From a bacterium (GTDB lineage: Bacteria > Bdellovibrionota_C > UBA2361 > RFPC01): a stretch of 64,000 bases of DNA. Numbering within the stretch: the first letter of the stretch is position 1; each line of letters begins with the position of its first letter. This document shows positions 51,665-60,007 of the stretch, in pieces. Location of the stretch: assembly GCA_030428205.1 (NCBI GenBank), contig JAUIBK010000017.1:1-64000 (forward strand), read 5' to 3'. The position numbers were made by a program, and so were the translations under genes. The notes beneath the pieces are model-generated. The model had not been told where the DNA came from. It worked only from the letters and a program-made list of their open reading frames with translations, and did no database searches.

Positions 51665-52099
51665 ATGACTGTTGTTACTGGCTCAAAAGTTTCATTTGAA
51701 TACACACTCACGGACGATAATGGCACTAAGATTGACTCAAGTGTCGGCCGAGACCCTCTCGAGTACACTCACGGAGAAGGTCAAATCGTGCCTGGTCTCG
51801 AACGAGAACTTGAGGGAATGAAGATCGGAGAGAGTAAAGAGGTTACTGTTTCTCCTGAAGACGGCTATGGCCAGAGAGATCCTGAAGCCTTCGCCAAAGT
51901 CCCAAAAGACAAAGTCCCTGAAGCCTCTCAAGCAGTAGGCTCTATGATTCAGATGCAAGACCCTCAAGGAAACGTCATCCAAGGCATCGTTGCCGAGGAT
52001 CGAGAGGAAGAACTTGTGCTCGACTTCAACCACCCTCTTGCCGGGATGACTCTTCACTTCGAAGTTAAAATCCTCGGGGTCGAAGAAGCCGCAAAGTAA
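51665..52099 (+). CDS. SlyD-like FKBP-type peptidyl-prolyl isomerase
   Basis: 144 residues from the ATG at 51665, which has AAGGA five bases upstream; the longer frame from 51509 has no site. The FKBP domain with an inserted IF-domain loop is seen: GSKVSFEYTLTDDNGTKIDSS, DPLEYTHGEGQIVPGLERELEGMKIGE, and after the insert DFNHPLAGMTLHFEVKI. The insert (about 70-125) is typical of SlyD. The His/Cys metal tail of E. coli SlyD is missing. It follows the biotin-carrier gene by 152 nt, so a separate promoter is possible. It catalyses cis/trans isomerisation of Xaa-Pro bonds in the cytoplasm. Confidence 0.9.
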   Translation: MTVVTGSKVSFEYTLTDDNGTKIDSSVGRDPLEYTHGEGQIVPGLERELEGMKIGESKEVTVSPEDGYGQRDPEAFAKVPKDKVPEASQAVGSMIQMQDPQGNVIQGIVAEDREEELVLDFNHPLAGMTLHFEVKILGVEEAAK

Positions 52100-52107
52100 T
52101 CGACTCT

Positions 52108-52296
52108 ATATACCCCGTAACCTCAGGTTTGTCGTGCTCTCGGAGTATGGTGCAGCGTATCGTGGTGTGAAAGCTTGTCGCTTTCACGCGTATTTCCCCA
52201 CGGGGTATATTTGTCTTCCCCAGGGAAATACGATGCTCACGCATCATATTTCCCGTGCGGCGTCCCCGAGGACGCCTCGCAGCTGCTACGCAGCTG
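52108..52296. repeat. Cluster of tightly packed stem-loops with competing pairings
   Basis: Within 189 nt there are six perfect inverted repeats: 52108-52118 with 52200-52210 (11 bp), 52167-52174 with 52180-52187 (8 bp), 52189-52198 with 52223-52232 (10 bp), 52232-52236 with 52241-52245 (5 bp), 52259-52265 with 52270-52276 (7 bp) and 52280-52286 with 52290-52296 (7 bp). The first pairing and an inner GGGG/CCCC (52202-52205 with 52218-52221) use the same bases, so the two folds exclude each other. The cluster fills most of the 240-nt gap between the SlyD-like gene and the convergent 169-aa gene. No gene is seen in it. Confidence 0.7.
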
Positions 52297-52339
52297 ATAT
52301 ACTCAGTGAGTTTTTCTTCGACAAACCTGTGGTCACTGA

Positions 52340-52849
52340 CTATAAACTTGAACGATCTCTTTGAAGCTGGCACGCAAGGTCAAGAACCTTGGTGTATCCT
52401 GCGACTTTATCAGGCACGCCCTCTACTCGGTTGCAACATATTCGAAGAGTATCAGCGAGTTCTCGGATTTGATCATACGTGGCATCATGCCCCAAGGCTC
52501 TCACCAACCGACTAACAAACTCGCCTGAGATCCTTTTCTTGCGCCGCGAATCCACACCTAACTGCCAAGAAACATCTTCAAGTGATATATGTCCAAGAGC
52601 CTTAGCAAGATCTTGCCAAGATTGATAGTCCTCAAGAGCGGCAATCGCTGCCGGATCAATTCCTTTAGAATCTGGCCAAGGGTAAGCACCCTGTATGTGG
52701 TCCCAGAGATCATCAGGAGCTCCTAGTAGCCGACTTCGTAATTCCGCAGCCTGAGGATTCGGAGGTTTTGACTCATCGAGAGCCTCACGTGTGTGTGAGG
52801 CAGCGAGATTCGGCTTTGGATCACGAGGAGTTTCAGGGATGGGTTGCAT
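52340..52849 (-). CDS. Hypothetical protein, 169 aa
   Basis: I do not recognise it. The first 40 residues are Pro/Asn/Ala-rich and look disordered. Residues about 40-165 are helical, with PAAIAALEDYQSWQDLAKALG (about 65-85), then a basic segment SRRKKRISGEFVSRLVRALG (about 101-120) that could contact nucleic acid. Two adjacent cysteines occur near residue 139 (RICCNR). No signal peptide is present. The protein lies between two hairpin-rich gaps and its codon use looks ordinary. A DNA-binding role is possible but unproven. Confidence 0.6.
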   Translation of the reverse strand: MQPIPETPRDPKPNLAASHTREALDESKPPNPQAAELRSRLLGAPDDLWDHIQGAYPWPDSKGIDPAAIAALEDYQSWQDLAKALGHISLEDVSWQLGVDSRRKKRISGEFVSRLVRALGHDATYDQIRELADTLRICCNRVEGVPDKVAGYTKVLDLACQLQRDRSSL

Positions 52850-53017
52850 AGACTTTCAGCCTCCATACAATCCCTACGTCACCAAAGAGTATACCATTTT
52901 GAGATATACTATCCAAAAATAAATTTATCATCCTACAGCAATCCCTTTCCTCCCACATGGATCACTTGCGTCTTGAGCTCGATCAGAAAGAAAGTTTGGA
53001 GATTCAATCATAATAAC

Positions 53018-53074
53018 CTTATAACGCGAAGACCGCGAAGTACGCGAAGATCAACCTCCTTCGCGGTCTATAAG
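53018..53074. repeat. Partly decayed hairpin of the CGCGAAG class
   Basis: The left side carries three CGCGAAG units at 53025, 53034 and 53043 (9-nt period). The right arm at 53059-53074 pairs with CTTATA (53018-53023) plus GACCGCGAAG (53031-53040) with a 7-nt bulge of one skipped unit. The right arm has fewer units than the left, so several slipped pairings exist. The element lies in the 292-nt gap between the 169-aa gene and the RND permease; no gene is seen there. Confidence 0.75.
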
Positions 53075-53141
53075 TATGCGAAAAGAACGACATAAACGAG
53101 TACGGTAACGGATAAGGAGAACTGCTCAGAAAAAGTGCTCC

Positions 53142-56100
53142 CTACTCATGAGCAAACCGAGAGTCTACCCACCCCTTCACATCCTCAACGATCAAATACA
53201 CCGAAGGGACAATCGCCAAGATAATCACCGTAGCAAACAGAATTCCAAACCCAAGTGAGATAGCCATCGGGATGAGGAATCGAGCTTGCATGGAAGACTC
53301 AAAGATCATCGGAGCAAGACCAAAGAAAGTAGTTAGAGAAGTAAGTAAGATTGGTCGAAAACGTCGCGTACCAGCCTGAGCAATGGCATCGTGTGGAGAC
53401 TTCCCCTCGTCTCGCAATCTATTGGCGGTAACAACAAGCACAAGCGAGTCATTCACCACAACACCCGCTAAGGCAATGATTCCAAACATACTAATAATAC
53501 TTAGCCCATACCCAAGGAGATAGTGCCCTGCAACGGCTCCGATAAATCCAAAGGGAATACTCAACATAACAATTGCTGGCTGGATGTAGCTTCGAAAGGG
53601 AATAGCGAGCATCGCGAAGATAAAGAGCATTGAGATAGCAAACCCAACTTTGAGCGTAGAAAGGGTATCTTTCTGAGCCTCTTTTTCTCCACCAAAGCGG
53701 TAAGTGAGCCCAGGATACTTTCTCTGTAGAGCAGGGAAATCACTCGTGAGTACCTGATCAATAATTTGATTGGCGTTTGAAACCTGATCATCAACATCTG
53801 CAGTAACCGTGACAACACGCTGACCATCTCGTCGCGAGATCGAGGTGTAGCTTTTACCTTCTTCAACGGAGGCAGCAACATAAAAAGGCACTTCTCCACC
53901 TTGAGGAGTACGAATAGTGAGGCTATCGAGAGTCGCTAATGTGCTGCGCTCATCTTCAGGAAGTTTTACGAGAACTTTGAGCTCGTTTCTGCCACGTTGT
54001 TGTCGTAAGGCCTCCGCACCATAGAAAGAGGCTCGCACCTGCCGAGCGAGATCTTGAACGGTAATACCAAGTGTTCGAGCGTATGGTGTAAGTTTCAAGC
54101 TAAATTGTCGTTTACCGCCAGAGACTCCATCGTCAATATCTGACACTCCAGCATACTCCCCCAACGCTTTGGCAAGCTCCGTTGCCGCCTGCTCAGTAAT
54201 TTGTCGCGAGCGGTGTGAAAGGTGAAGCTCAATAGGTGAACCTTCTCGAGCACCCGTGTCAGAGCGAAAGATGAGGGTTTCAAGGCCTACCACTTGACCG
54301 ACATTTCTCCTCCACCGTCTGGCAAACTCAGTTCCCGAAATTTCACGCAAGTCACTTGAAACAAGCGAAACTTGAGAGCCAACCAGATGGCTCCCCCCTC
54401 CTCCAGCAACGCGAGGTCCAGGAGAATGACCAGCCGTGAGGTTTTTCCCAATCTGTGAGTAAATACCTTTCACGATGCTCTCGCCCCCACTTTCTTCAAT
54501 TGTTTTCACAGCAGCTTGATGAAGTCGGTCCTGAATCCTTCTCGACTCAGCAAGAGGAACACCAAAGGGAAGAGTTGCTTGCGCCGTTACAATATCAGCA
54601 TCAATTTTAGGCATAAATGTAAATCGCAAGTGCCCACCAGCCACAAGACCAAAAGAGGCAAGCAAGACGGCAATAGCGATAGCCATCGTCAGGTAACGAA
54701 AGCGAATAGCCTTCTCAACAAACGGTGCATACCATTCATAAATAACTCTCTTAAGGAGAGTGTCGCAATGCACTCGAGGTTGATTCAAAGTTTTCCAAAA
54801 ACGAGTTTGTTTTGTGGCATGGGAAAGATGCGAAGGGAGAACAAGCAGAGACTCAATGAGAGAAACGATAAACACTCCAACAACAACAGAAGGAATCTGT
54901 CGAAAAAACTTTCCACTTATACCTGGCACAAAAAACAGCGGAAAAAATGCAACAATATTCGTCAAAACCGCAAAGGTGACGGGCATGGCTATCTCGTGCA
55001 CCCCAGCAATCGCAGCTCTCAGAGGAGACATCCCCCGCTCTCTCTTCTCGTATATATTTTCACCCGTAACTACCGCATCATCGACAATAATTCCAAGCGT
55101 GATGATAAACGCAAAAAGCGAGATCATGTTGATAGATGCCCCTGTAAAGGGGATAAAGAGAAAGCAACCAAGGACAGAAACGGGAATTCCCAGTGTTACC
55201 CAGAAGGCGAGCCGAGGTTCTAAAAAGAGCCCAAGAAGCAAGAGAACAAGCGTAAGCCCCATAACAGCATTCTTGAGTAAGAGTGCCATACGATCTTTGT
55301 ATATTCTCGAGGAGTCTTCCCAAATAGAAAGTTTTACGTTCTCAGGGAGTTCGGGTTGAATTTCATCTATATACTCTTGAACAGCAGCCGAGACTGATTG
55401 CGGCGTCTCATTTCCGACCCGAAACGCTTGAATGGTGGTCGCGGGCATACCATCGAACCACGCCTCTTGGTCAACTTCTTGAAAGCTCTCTGCAATATGC
55501 GCGACGTCTCCAAGTCGCACGACAACACCTGAGGGCGTTGTCATGAGTGGAATATCTTGAAACTCACGAGCATAGTCACGCCTCTCTTGTGTCCTGAGCA
55601 AGATGCGGCCGTGTGAAGTTTTGAGCTCTCCGCCTGGAAGTTCGAGTGCTGTTTGTCGGATGATTGAAGCTATCTCTGGAAGAGTGATATCATACTCACG
55701 TAATGTTGCTTGAGGAACTTCTACTGAGATTTCAAGCGGAGGGCTCAGTCCAAGCTCAACCAGAGTCACTCCAGGGCGTTGCACAAGATCGTCTCTGACC
55801 CGCTCAGCGAGCTGTCGTAGTGTGAGCGGATCTTGTTTCCCGTAGAGCACAAGAGTCACCACCCGTCGCCGACTCTCAACAAGGCTCACAATAGGCCGCT
55901 CTGCTTCCTCAGGAAATGAGGTAATGCTATCAACTTCGTTTTTTACGTCTTGAAATGCCTTTGTTGTATCCGCTGCAGTCAGCAACTCGACAATAACAGA
56001 GCCACTGCCCTCACCTGCCGTAGAAGTAACACGTTTCACACCTTCAAGCCCTCGAACCCGATCTTCGACAGAGAGCACTATCCCCTGCTCAACTTCTTCT

Positions 56101-56297
56101 GGACTCGCACCTGGATAGGCGACTGTAATATTGACAATATCTGTTGTGAACTCAGGAAAAACTTCTTGCTTTACCCGAGTAGCAAAGATGAGCCCCCCAA
56201 CAAGAAAGAGAACCATCAACAGATTGGCCGCAACACCATTTTGAGTCATCCACGACAGTGGCCCCGTTGGGAGATCGTCTTCTGCATGCTCGCTCAT
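53142..56297 (-). CDS. RND-family efflux permease
   Basis: 1051 residues with the 12-span RND plan: span 1 at about 20-40, five spans at about 340-480, span 7 near 550, and five at about 895-1030. Two large periplasmic loops (about 45-335 and 570-890) are the porter and docking domains. The charged span-4 motif is GIIVDDAVVTGEN, where HAE1 pumps have the proton-relay Asp pair. This is a drug- or metabolite-type pump rather than a metal CusA, on motif grounds. Its start overlaps the stop of the membrane-fusion gene by one base (TAATG). The substrate is not known. Confidence 0.94.
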   Translation of the reverse strand: MSEHAEDDLPTGPLSWMTQNGVAANLLMVLFLVGGLIFATRVKQEVFPEFTTDIVNITVAYPGASPEEVEQGIVLSVEDRVRGLEGVKRVTSTAGEGSGSVIVELLTAADTTKAFQDVKNEVDSITSFPEEAERPIVSLVESRRRVVTLVLYGKQDPLTLRQLAERVRDDLVQRPGVTLVELGLSPPLEISVEVPQATLREYDITLPEIASIIRQTALELPGGELKTSHGRILLRTQERRDYAREFQDIPLMTTPSGVVVRLGDVAHIAESFQEVDQEAWFDGMPATTIQAFRVGNETPQSVSAAVQEYIDEIQPELPENVKLSIWEDSSRIYKDRMALLLKNAVMGLTLVLLLLGLFLEPRLAFWVTLGIPVSVLGCFLFIPFTGASINMISLFAFIITLGIIVDDAVVTGENIYEKRERGMSPLRAAIAGVHEIAMPVTFAVLTNIVAFFPLFFVPGISGKFFRQIPSVVVGVFIVSLIESLLVLPSHLSHATKQTRFWKTLNQPRVHCDTLLKRVIYEWYAPFVEKAIRFRYLTMAIAIAVLLASFGLVAGGHLRFTFMPKIDADIVTAQATLPFGVPLAESRRIQDRLHQAAVKTIEESGGESIVKGIYSQIGKNLTAGHSPGPRVAGGGGSHLVGSQVSLVSSDLREISGTEFARRWRRNVGQVVGLETLIFRSDTGAREGSPIELHLSHRSRQITEQAATELAKALGEYAGVSDIDDGVSGGKRQFSLKLTPYARTLGITVQDLARQVRASFYGAEALRQQRGRNELKVLVKLPEDERSTLATLDSLTIRTPQGGEVPFYVAASVEEGKSYTSISRRDGQRVVTVTADVDDQVSNANQIIDQVLTSDFPALQRKYPGLTYRFGGEKEAQKDTLSTLKVGFAISMLFIFAMLAIPFRSYIQPAIVMLSIPFGFIGAVAGHYLLGYGLSIISMFGIIALAGVVVNDSLVLVVTANRLRDEGKSPHDAIAQAGTRRFRPILLTSLTTFFGLAPMIFESSMQARFLIPMAISLGFGILFATVIILAIVPSVYLIVEDVKGWVDSRFAHE

Positions 56298-57553
56298 TAC
56301 TCAGAAGACTCCTCTTTTGAGAGTTGTGATCCAGTAATTTCAAGCGGCATGCCCTCGAGGGCATATTGAAGGGCATTCGTTACGACTTCAGTATCTGGCA
56401 CAAGCCCCTTTACATAGACTGAGTTTGCACGCGAAAAAACGGGCTCCACCTCAACTAACGCTAAGGTATTTTCTGCACTTACCGTCCACACTATGTTGCC
56501 CTCATGTACCGAACCTCGAGGAAGCTCAATGACCTCTTGCACCTTTGCCCCTTCAAGAGCAACTTCAACAAAGCTCCCAAGGAGATAGGCTGGAGCATCC
56601 GGACGACTCTCTAGTGGATTACGTATGCTCACGAGCACTCGAGCCATTCTCCCACTCTCATCGACATCACCAAGGAGTCGTAGAAGTTTCCCTCGTCTTT
56701 CAGCTACGCGTGAGCGATCTATTTTTTGCCTAAGTACGACCGCATAATCCTCTTGTGGGAGCCCCTCGGATGAAAACGAAAGCCACTGAAGTTCTGTGCG
56801 AGGAATACTCACACGAACAAAAAACTCATCTGAGGCGGCAATAGTCAGCGCCGTACTTTGAGAATGAACAAACTGCCCTACTTCTACGTTCTCAGTAAGA
56901 ACAAGGGCATCAAAAGGAGCACGTACCTCAGTACGTTCAAGATCAAGCCTCGCTTTCTCGAGTTGGCTCTTTGCGGCAGCAAGTGATGCTTGTTTTTCCC
57001 GGAGCTGGGGTTTTCTCAAGGCGAGATCTTTATGCAACGAGCTCTTCTTAAGATCATCTGACAAAAGCGCCCACTCTTTTTGGGCCACAATTTGATTTCC
57101 CTCTTCGAGTTGCAGCTCGTATTCAGCTCGAGCCACATTTGCTTTTTGCGTTTCAACAGCAAGTTTGTAATCACGGGAATCGATCTGAAAGAGGAGCGCG
57201 CCTGTTTCAATACGGCCTCCGACCTGAAGTGCCTGGTTCATCTCGGTAATAAAGCCTTGTACCTGAGGGCGAACATCTACTCGGCGCTTTGCCTCAATGG
57301 TACCAAATCCATTCACGAGCGGTTGAGCCGTTGTCAGCTCTGCTTGCTTGACGGTAACAAGCGTTGGTACTTTTTCAGGGGCAACTTTTGGTGGCGACTC
57401 ACGAAACACAATAAGCATTATCGCAACAAGAATTCCGGCAAGTACAATCAAGCCGGGATAAAACGCTCGTCCGAGTTTCTCTTGCAAAAAAATACGTAGT
57501 GACTCAAAGGGATCACGAACTGTTTTCTTTGAGCTTGAGGCAGATTCTGTCAT
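56297..57553 (-). CDS. RND efflux membrane fusion protein (HlyD/AcrA type)
   Basis: 418 residues from the ATG at 57553, which has GGAG seven bases upstream. The N-terminus is a 28-residue cytoplasmic stretch, then a single span (about 30-52, FYPGLIVLAGILVAIMLIVF), so it is membrane-anchored rather than a lipoprotein. The lipoyl-like domain halves (VDVRPQVQGFITEMNQALQVG and VRAPFDALVLTENVEVGQFV) flank a helical hairpin (about 130-205). The beta-barrel and membrane-proximal domains follow. Stop and start overlap the neighbours. It bridges the inner-membrane pump to the outer-membrane channel. Confidence 0.92.
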   Translation of the reverse strand: MTESASSSKKTVRDPFESLRIFLQEKLGRAFYPGLIVLAGILVAIMLIVFRESPPKVAPEKVPTLVTVKQAELTTAQPLVNGFGTIEAKRRVDVRPQVQGFITEMNQALQVGGRIETGALLFQIDSRDYKLAVETQKANVARAEYELQLEEGNQIVAQKEWALLSDDLKKSSLHKDLALRKPQLREKQASLAAAKSQLEKARLDLERTEVRAPFDALVLTENVEVGQFVHSQSTALTIAASDEFFVRVSIPRTELQWLSFSSEGLPQEDYAVVLRQKIDRSRVAERRGKLLRLLGDVDESGRMARVLVSIRNPLESRPDAPAYLLGSFVEVALEGAKVQEVIELPRGSVHEGNIVWTVSAENTLALVEVEPVFSRANSVYVKGLVPDTEVVTNALQYALEGMPLEITGSQLSKEESSE

Positions 57554-59007
57554 AAGGACGCTCCAGGAGTGCTGAGATTCTCTCGCTCTTTGCTCCATAG
57601 GGGACCACCAAGAGCTCGATAAAGCTGTGAACGGGCAAAGAGGAGATCGGTTTGTTCGGCAACACGTTGACGCTCGAGGGTTTGTAACGCACCAATGGCA
57701 AGCAGCACGTCAACGTAATCGGTAAGGCCGTTCAGGTAACGCGAGCGTGACTCTCGTAAGGTTGCTTGCGCAAGATCGTGTTGCACATCTCGTTTCTCTA
57801 CGAGCTTGGATTGAAAGTGTTCTTGTAAAATACTATTTTCAACTTCCTCAAGCGCTTCAAGGTAGAGCTGGCCGTAGTTTGCCAAAAACTCCTCTTCGAT
57901 TCCTTCTTGCACTCTCACATTTGCTCTCCTCCGTCCTCCATCAACGAGAGGAAGCAGAAAGTTGCTCGATATGGTGCCAATCTTTGTCGTAAAGAGATCT
58001 GACAGATCCGCAGTACGAAAGTCGTAGGTAAAACCGAGCAAAAGTGAAGGAAAGCGTTCGGCAATAGCTGAGGAAACATCAAAGGCCGCAGCTTGTAAAC
58101 GGAGCCGACCTGCCCGGAGATCTGGCCGCGAAGAGAGAAGGTCGACCGGTGAAACAAGTGACGGAAACGCCGGAAGTAAAGGTAAATCACCCGAAATTTC
58201 TAAGCCTTTTAATTCAGCAGGAGTAACACCAAGCAACACAGCTAGGCGATTTTTCGCGACGTGAAATCCCTGCTCAACTTTAGGAAGCTCACTTTCGAGC
58301 GCTGCCACCTGTTGTCTCTGTTGGTAAACATCGAGCGCAGAGCCTCTCCCGAGAGAAAAGCGTAGCTCAACAAGCTCTTGAAATGTTTTGCTGACTTCTA
58401 TTTGCTCGTGGAGAAGGTCAATCAGTGCTTGTTGGCGTTGCAGGGTGAAATATGTATCGGTAATCATCCCCGCTAAAACAAGTGCCGTTTGCTCTACGTC
58501 TGAAAGCGTTGCCTCAGCACGTAAGCGACCTGCTTCACGTTGCGAGGCGATACGCCTCCACAGATCGACTTCAAACGAGAGGCCACTTTGAGCTATCCAA
58601 TCGTTCTGAATATCTTCTCCCACACCACGAAAGACTTGGAGACTTTCTCTGTCGGTAATCTTACTTTTTGTACGTGAAACGCCAGCACCAACCTGAAGCT
58701 GAGGAAAAGCCTCACTTCCAAGAATAACGGTAGTAGCATTGGCTTGAGCAAGTCTTGCCCACGCCCCTCTCAAGGTGAGATTTCCTTCGAAAGCTCGCTC
58801 AATAAGTTCATTGAGTTGAAGGTCTCCAAAGGCAAACCACCAAGGATCGATCTGGCTCGTGTTCTGCTCAGGAGCAGGGTGAGAAGTCGTCGTCAGTGCC
58901 TGATACTTCGAAGGAAGGAGCACAGGAGGATCTGTATGCTCAGTCAGGCCAATAAAACTACACGCTGACAAGGAACAGATAAAAGCTAATAGAGACGCTC
59001 TTAACAT
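57550..59007 (-). CDS. Outer-membrane efflux lipoprotein (NodT/TolC family)
   Basis: 485 residues from the ATG at 59007, which overlaps the tetR stop (TGATG); a GTG at 59010 is also open. Lipobox LSAC (Cys16) anchors it in the outer membrane, as in the NodT subfamily. Two OEP domains are seen, at about 65-265 and 275-470, each with long Leu/Ala/Gln helices; the second begins with SRPDLRAGRLRLQAAAFDVSSAIAERFPSL, where the double Arg/Asp form is a family hallmark. It forms the exit duct of the pump. Its stop overlaps the membrane-fusion start by four bases (ATGA). Confidence 0.93.
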   Translation of the reverse strand: MLRASLLAFICSLSACSFIGLTEHTDPPVLLPSKYQALTTTSHPAPEQNTSQIDPWWFAFGDLQLNELIERAFEGNLTLRGAWARLAQANATTVILGSEAFPQLQVGAGVSRTKSKITDRESLQVFRGVGEDIQNDWIAQSGLSFEVDLWRRIASQREAGRLRAEATLSDVEQTALVLAGMITDTYFTLQRQQALIDLLHEQIEVSKTFQELVELRFSLGRGSALDVYQQRQQVAALESELPKVEQGFHVAKNRLAVLLGVTPAELKGLEISGDLPLLPAFPSLVSPVDLLSSRPDLRAGRLRLQAAAFDVSSAIAERFPSLLLGFTYDFRTADLSDLFTTKIGTISSNFLLPLVDGGRRRANVRVQEGIEEEFLANYGQLYLEALEEVENSILQEHFQSKLVEKRDVQHDLAQATLRESRSRYLNGLTDYVDVLLAIGALQTLERQRVAEQTDLLFARSQLYRALGGPLWSKERENLSTPGASL

Positions 59008-59660
59008 CACTTTTTTCCTCCAGAGCCAATCTCAGCCTGATAGCTCATCCCACCCGTACAAAAAGCTACGAGCATATCAAGCACATTCTCTTCAGAGAGG
59101 CTTTTGAGCATAAGCTCCTTTTCAAACTTTGGCTTTAGTGGGAGAAGAACAGATTGGACCATCGCACCAGCTACAAACGAGAGCCGCACAGCTCGCTCTT
59201 CTGGAGTTAACTCAGGAAGCGAACGGGAGAGCTCACCGAGAAACTCCTGAATGACCTCTTTGAGCGAAGCGTACAGTTCGTCGTTTACAACTTCATTGGT
59301 TTCAGCATGAGCTCGAGCAATCAGCCGAAAAAAGTTTCTCCCCTTTCCTCCAGTACTCTTTGAAAGTAAGACGGGAGCTGTAAGAAAGGCTTGCAATAAA
59401 TCTTTGACAGGAATCCGAGTAGTACCAAAAGAAGCTCGAAGCTCCCCGAGCGATTTCATGCGCTGGGCATTAACCTGCTCGAGCCTACGCCGAAAGACCG
59501 CTTGAACAAGCCCATCCTTTGAACCGAAATGATAGTGAACGGCAGCTAGGTTTACTCCAGCCTCTGAAATGAGCTTCCGCAGCGACACTCCTGCAATCCC
59601 ATTTTCAGCAAAGAGGTGCTCTGCGGTATCAAGTATGGTTTCTTTTGTCGTCTTTTCCAC
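59007..59660 (-). CDS. TetR/AcrR-family transcriptional regulator
   Basis: 217 residues from the GTG at 59660. The N-terminal helix-turn-helix (about 10-55) matches TetR: ILDTAEHLFAENGIAGVSLRKL and AAVHYHFGSKDGLVQAV. The C-terminal domain (about 70-205) is the ligand-binding helical bundle. It is the first gene of the four-gene tetR-OMF-MFP-RND operon, and each following start overlaps the previous stop. It likely represses its own operon through the CAAACGTTTG palindrome 14 nt upstream. The ligand is unknown. Confidence 0.92.
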   Translation of the reverse strand: MEKTTKETILDTAEHLFAENGIAGVSLRKLISEAGVNLAAVHYHFGSKDGLVQAVFRRRLEQVNAQRMKSLGELRASFGTTRIPVKDLLQAFLTAPVLLSKSTGGKGRNFFRLIARAHAETNEVVNDELYASLKEVIQEFLGELSRSLPELTPEERAVRLSFVAGAMVQSVLLPLKPKFEKELMLKSLSEENVLDMLVAFCTGGMSYQAEIGSGGKK

Positions 59661-59674
59661 TGGCGACTATCATT

Positions 59675-59684
59675 CAAACGTTTG
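59675..59684. promoter_or_regulatory. Perfect 10-bp palindrome, candidate TetR-type operator
   Basis: CAAACGTTTG lies 14 nt upstream of the tetR GTG and within an AT-rich segment. Its place between the probable promoter and the start codon suits self-repression by the adjacent TetR protein. Flanking bases do not extend the symmetry. Confidence 0.5.
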
Positions 59685-60007
59685 TTTTAATTTTATCACC
59701 TCTCTACAACAAGGCGCAAGTGGAGCTAAATAATTGAATTCTAACAGACTTTCATGGGCGAGAGCACGAGAGGGCATTCCCGTCCATTGAAGTACGGGGT
59801 ACCTTCCGCCCACCTCTCCTTCCCTCTTCTCAAATACTTTCTTAGCAACTTCTTCTTTAAGTCTGGGATTTATGTACGTCCCCACAAGCCATAGGCCCCC
59901 GTGAATCTACAAACTGAACGTGGCACTTTTCTTTCTTAGATTTGACTACTTAAGAAGAGCCATTATCCTCAATTATCTAATGTTCTGCCTTGTATTTGTG
60001 GAGTGTC

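Noticed and set aside
59670..59885. Reverse 71-codon frame upstream of tetR
   Set aside because: It ends over the candidate operator, has no ribosome site, and its composition gives no family hint. The region is better read as a promoter.
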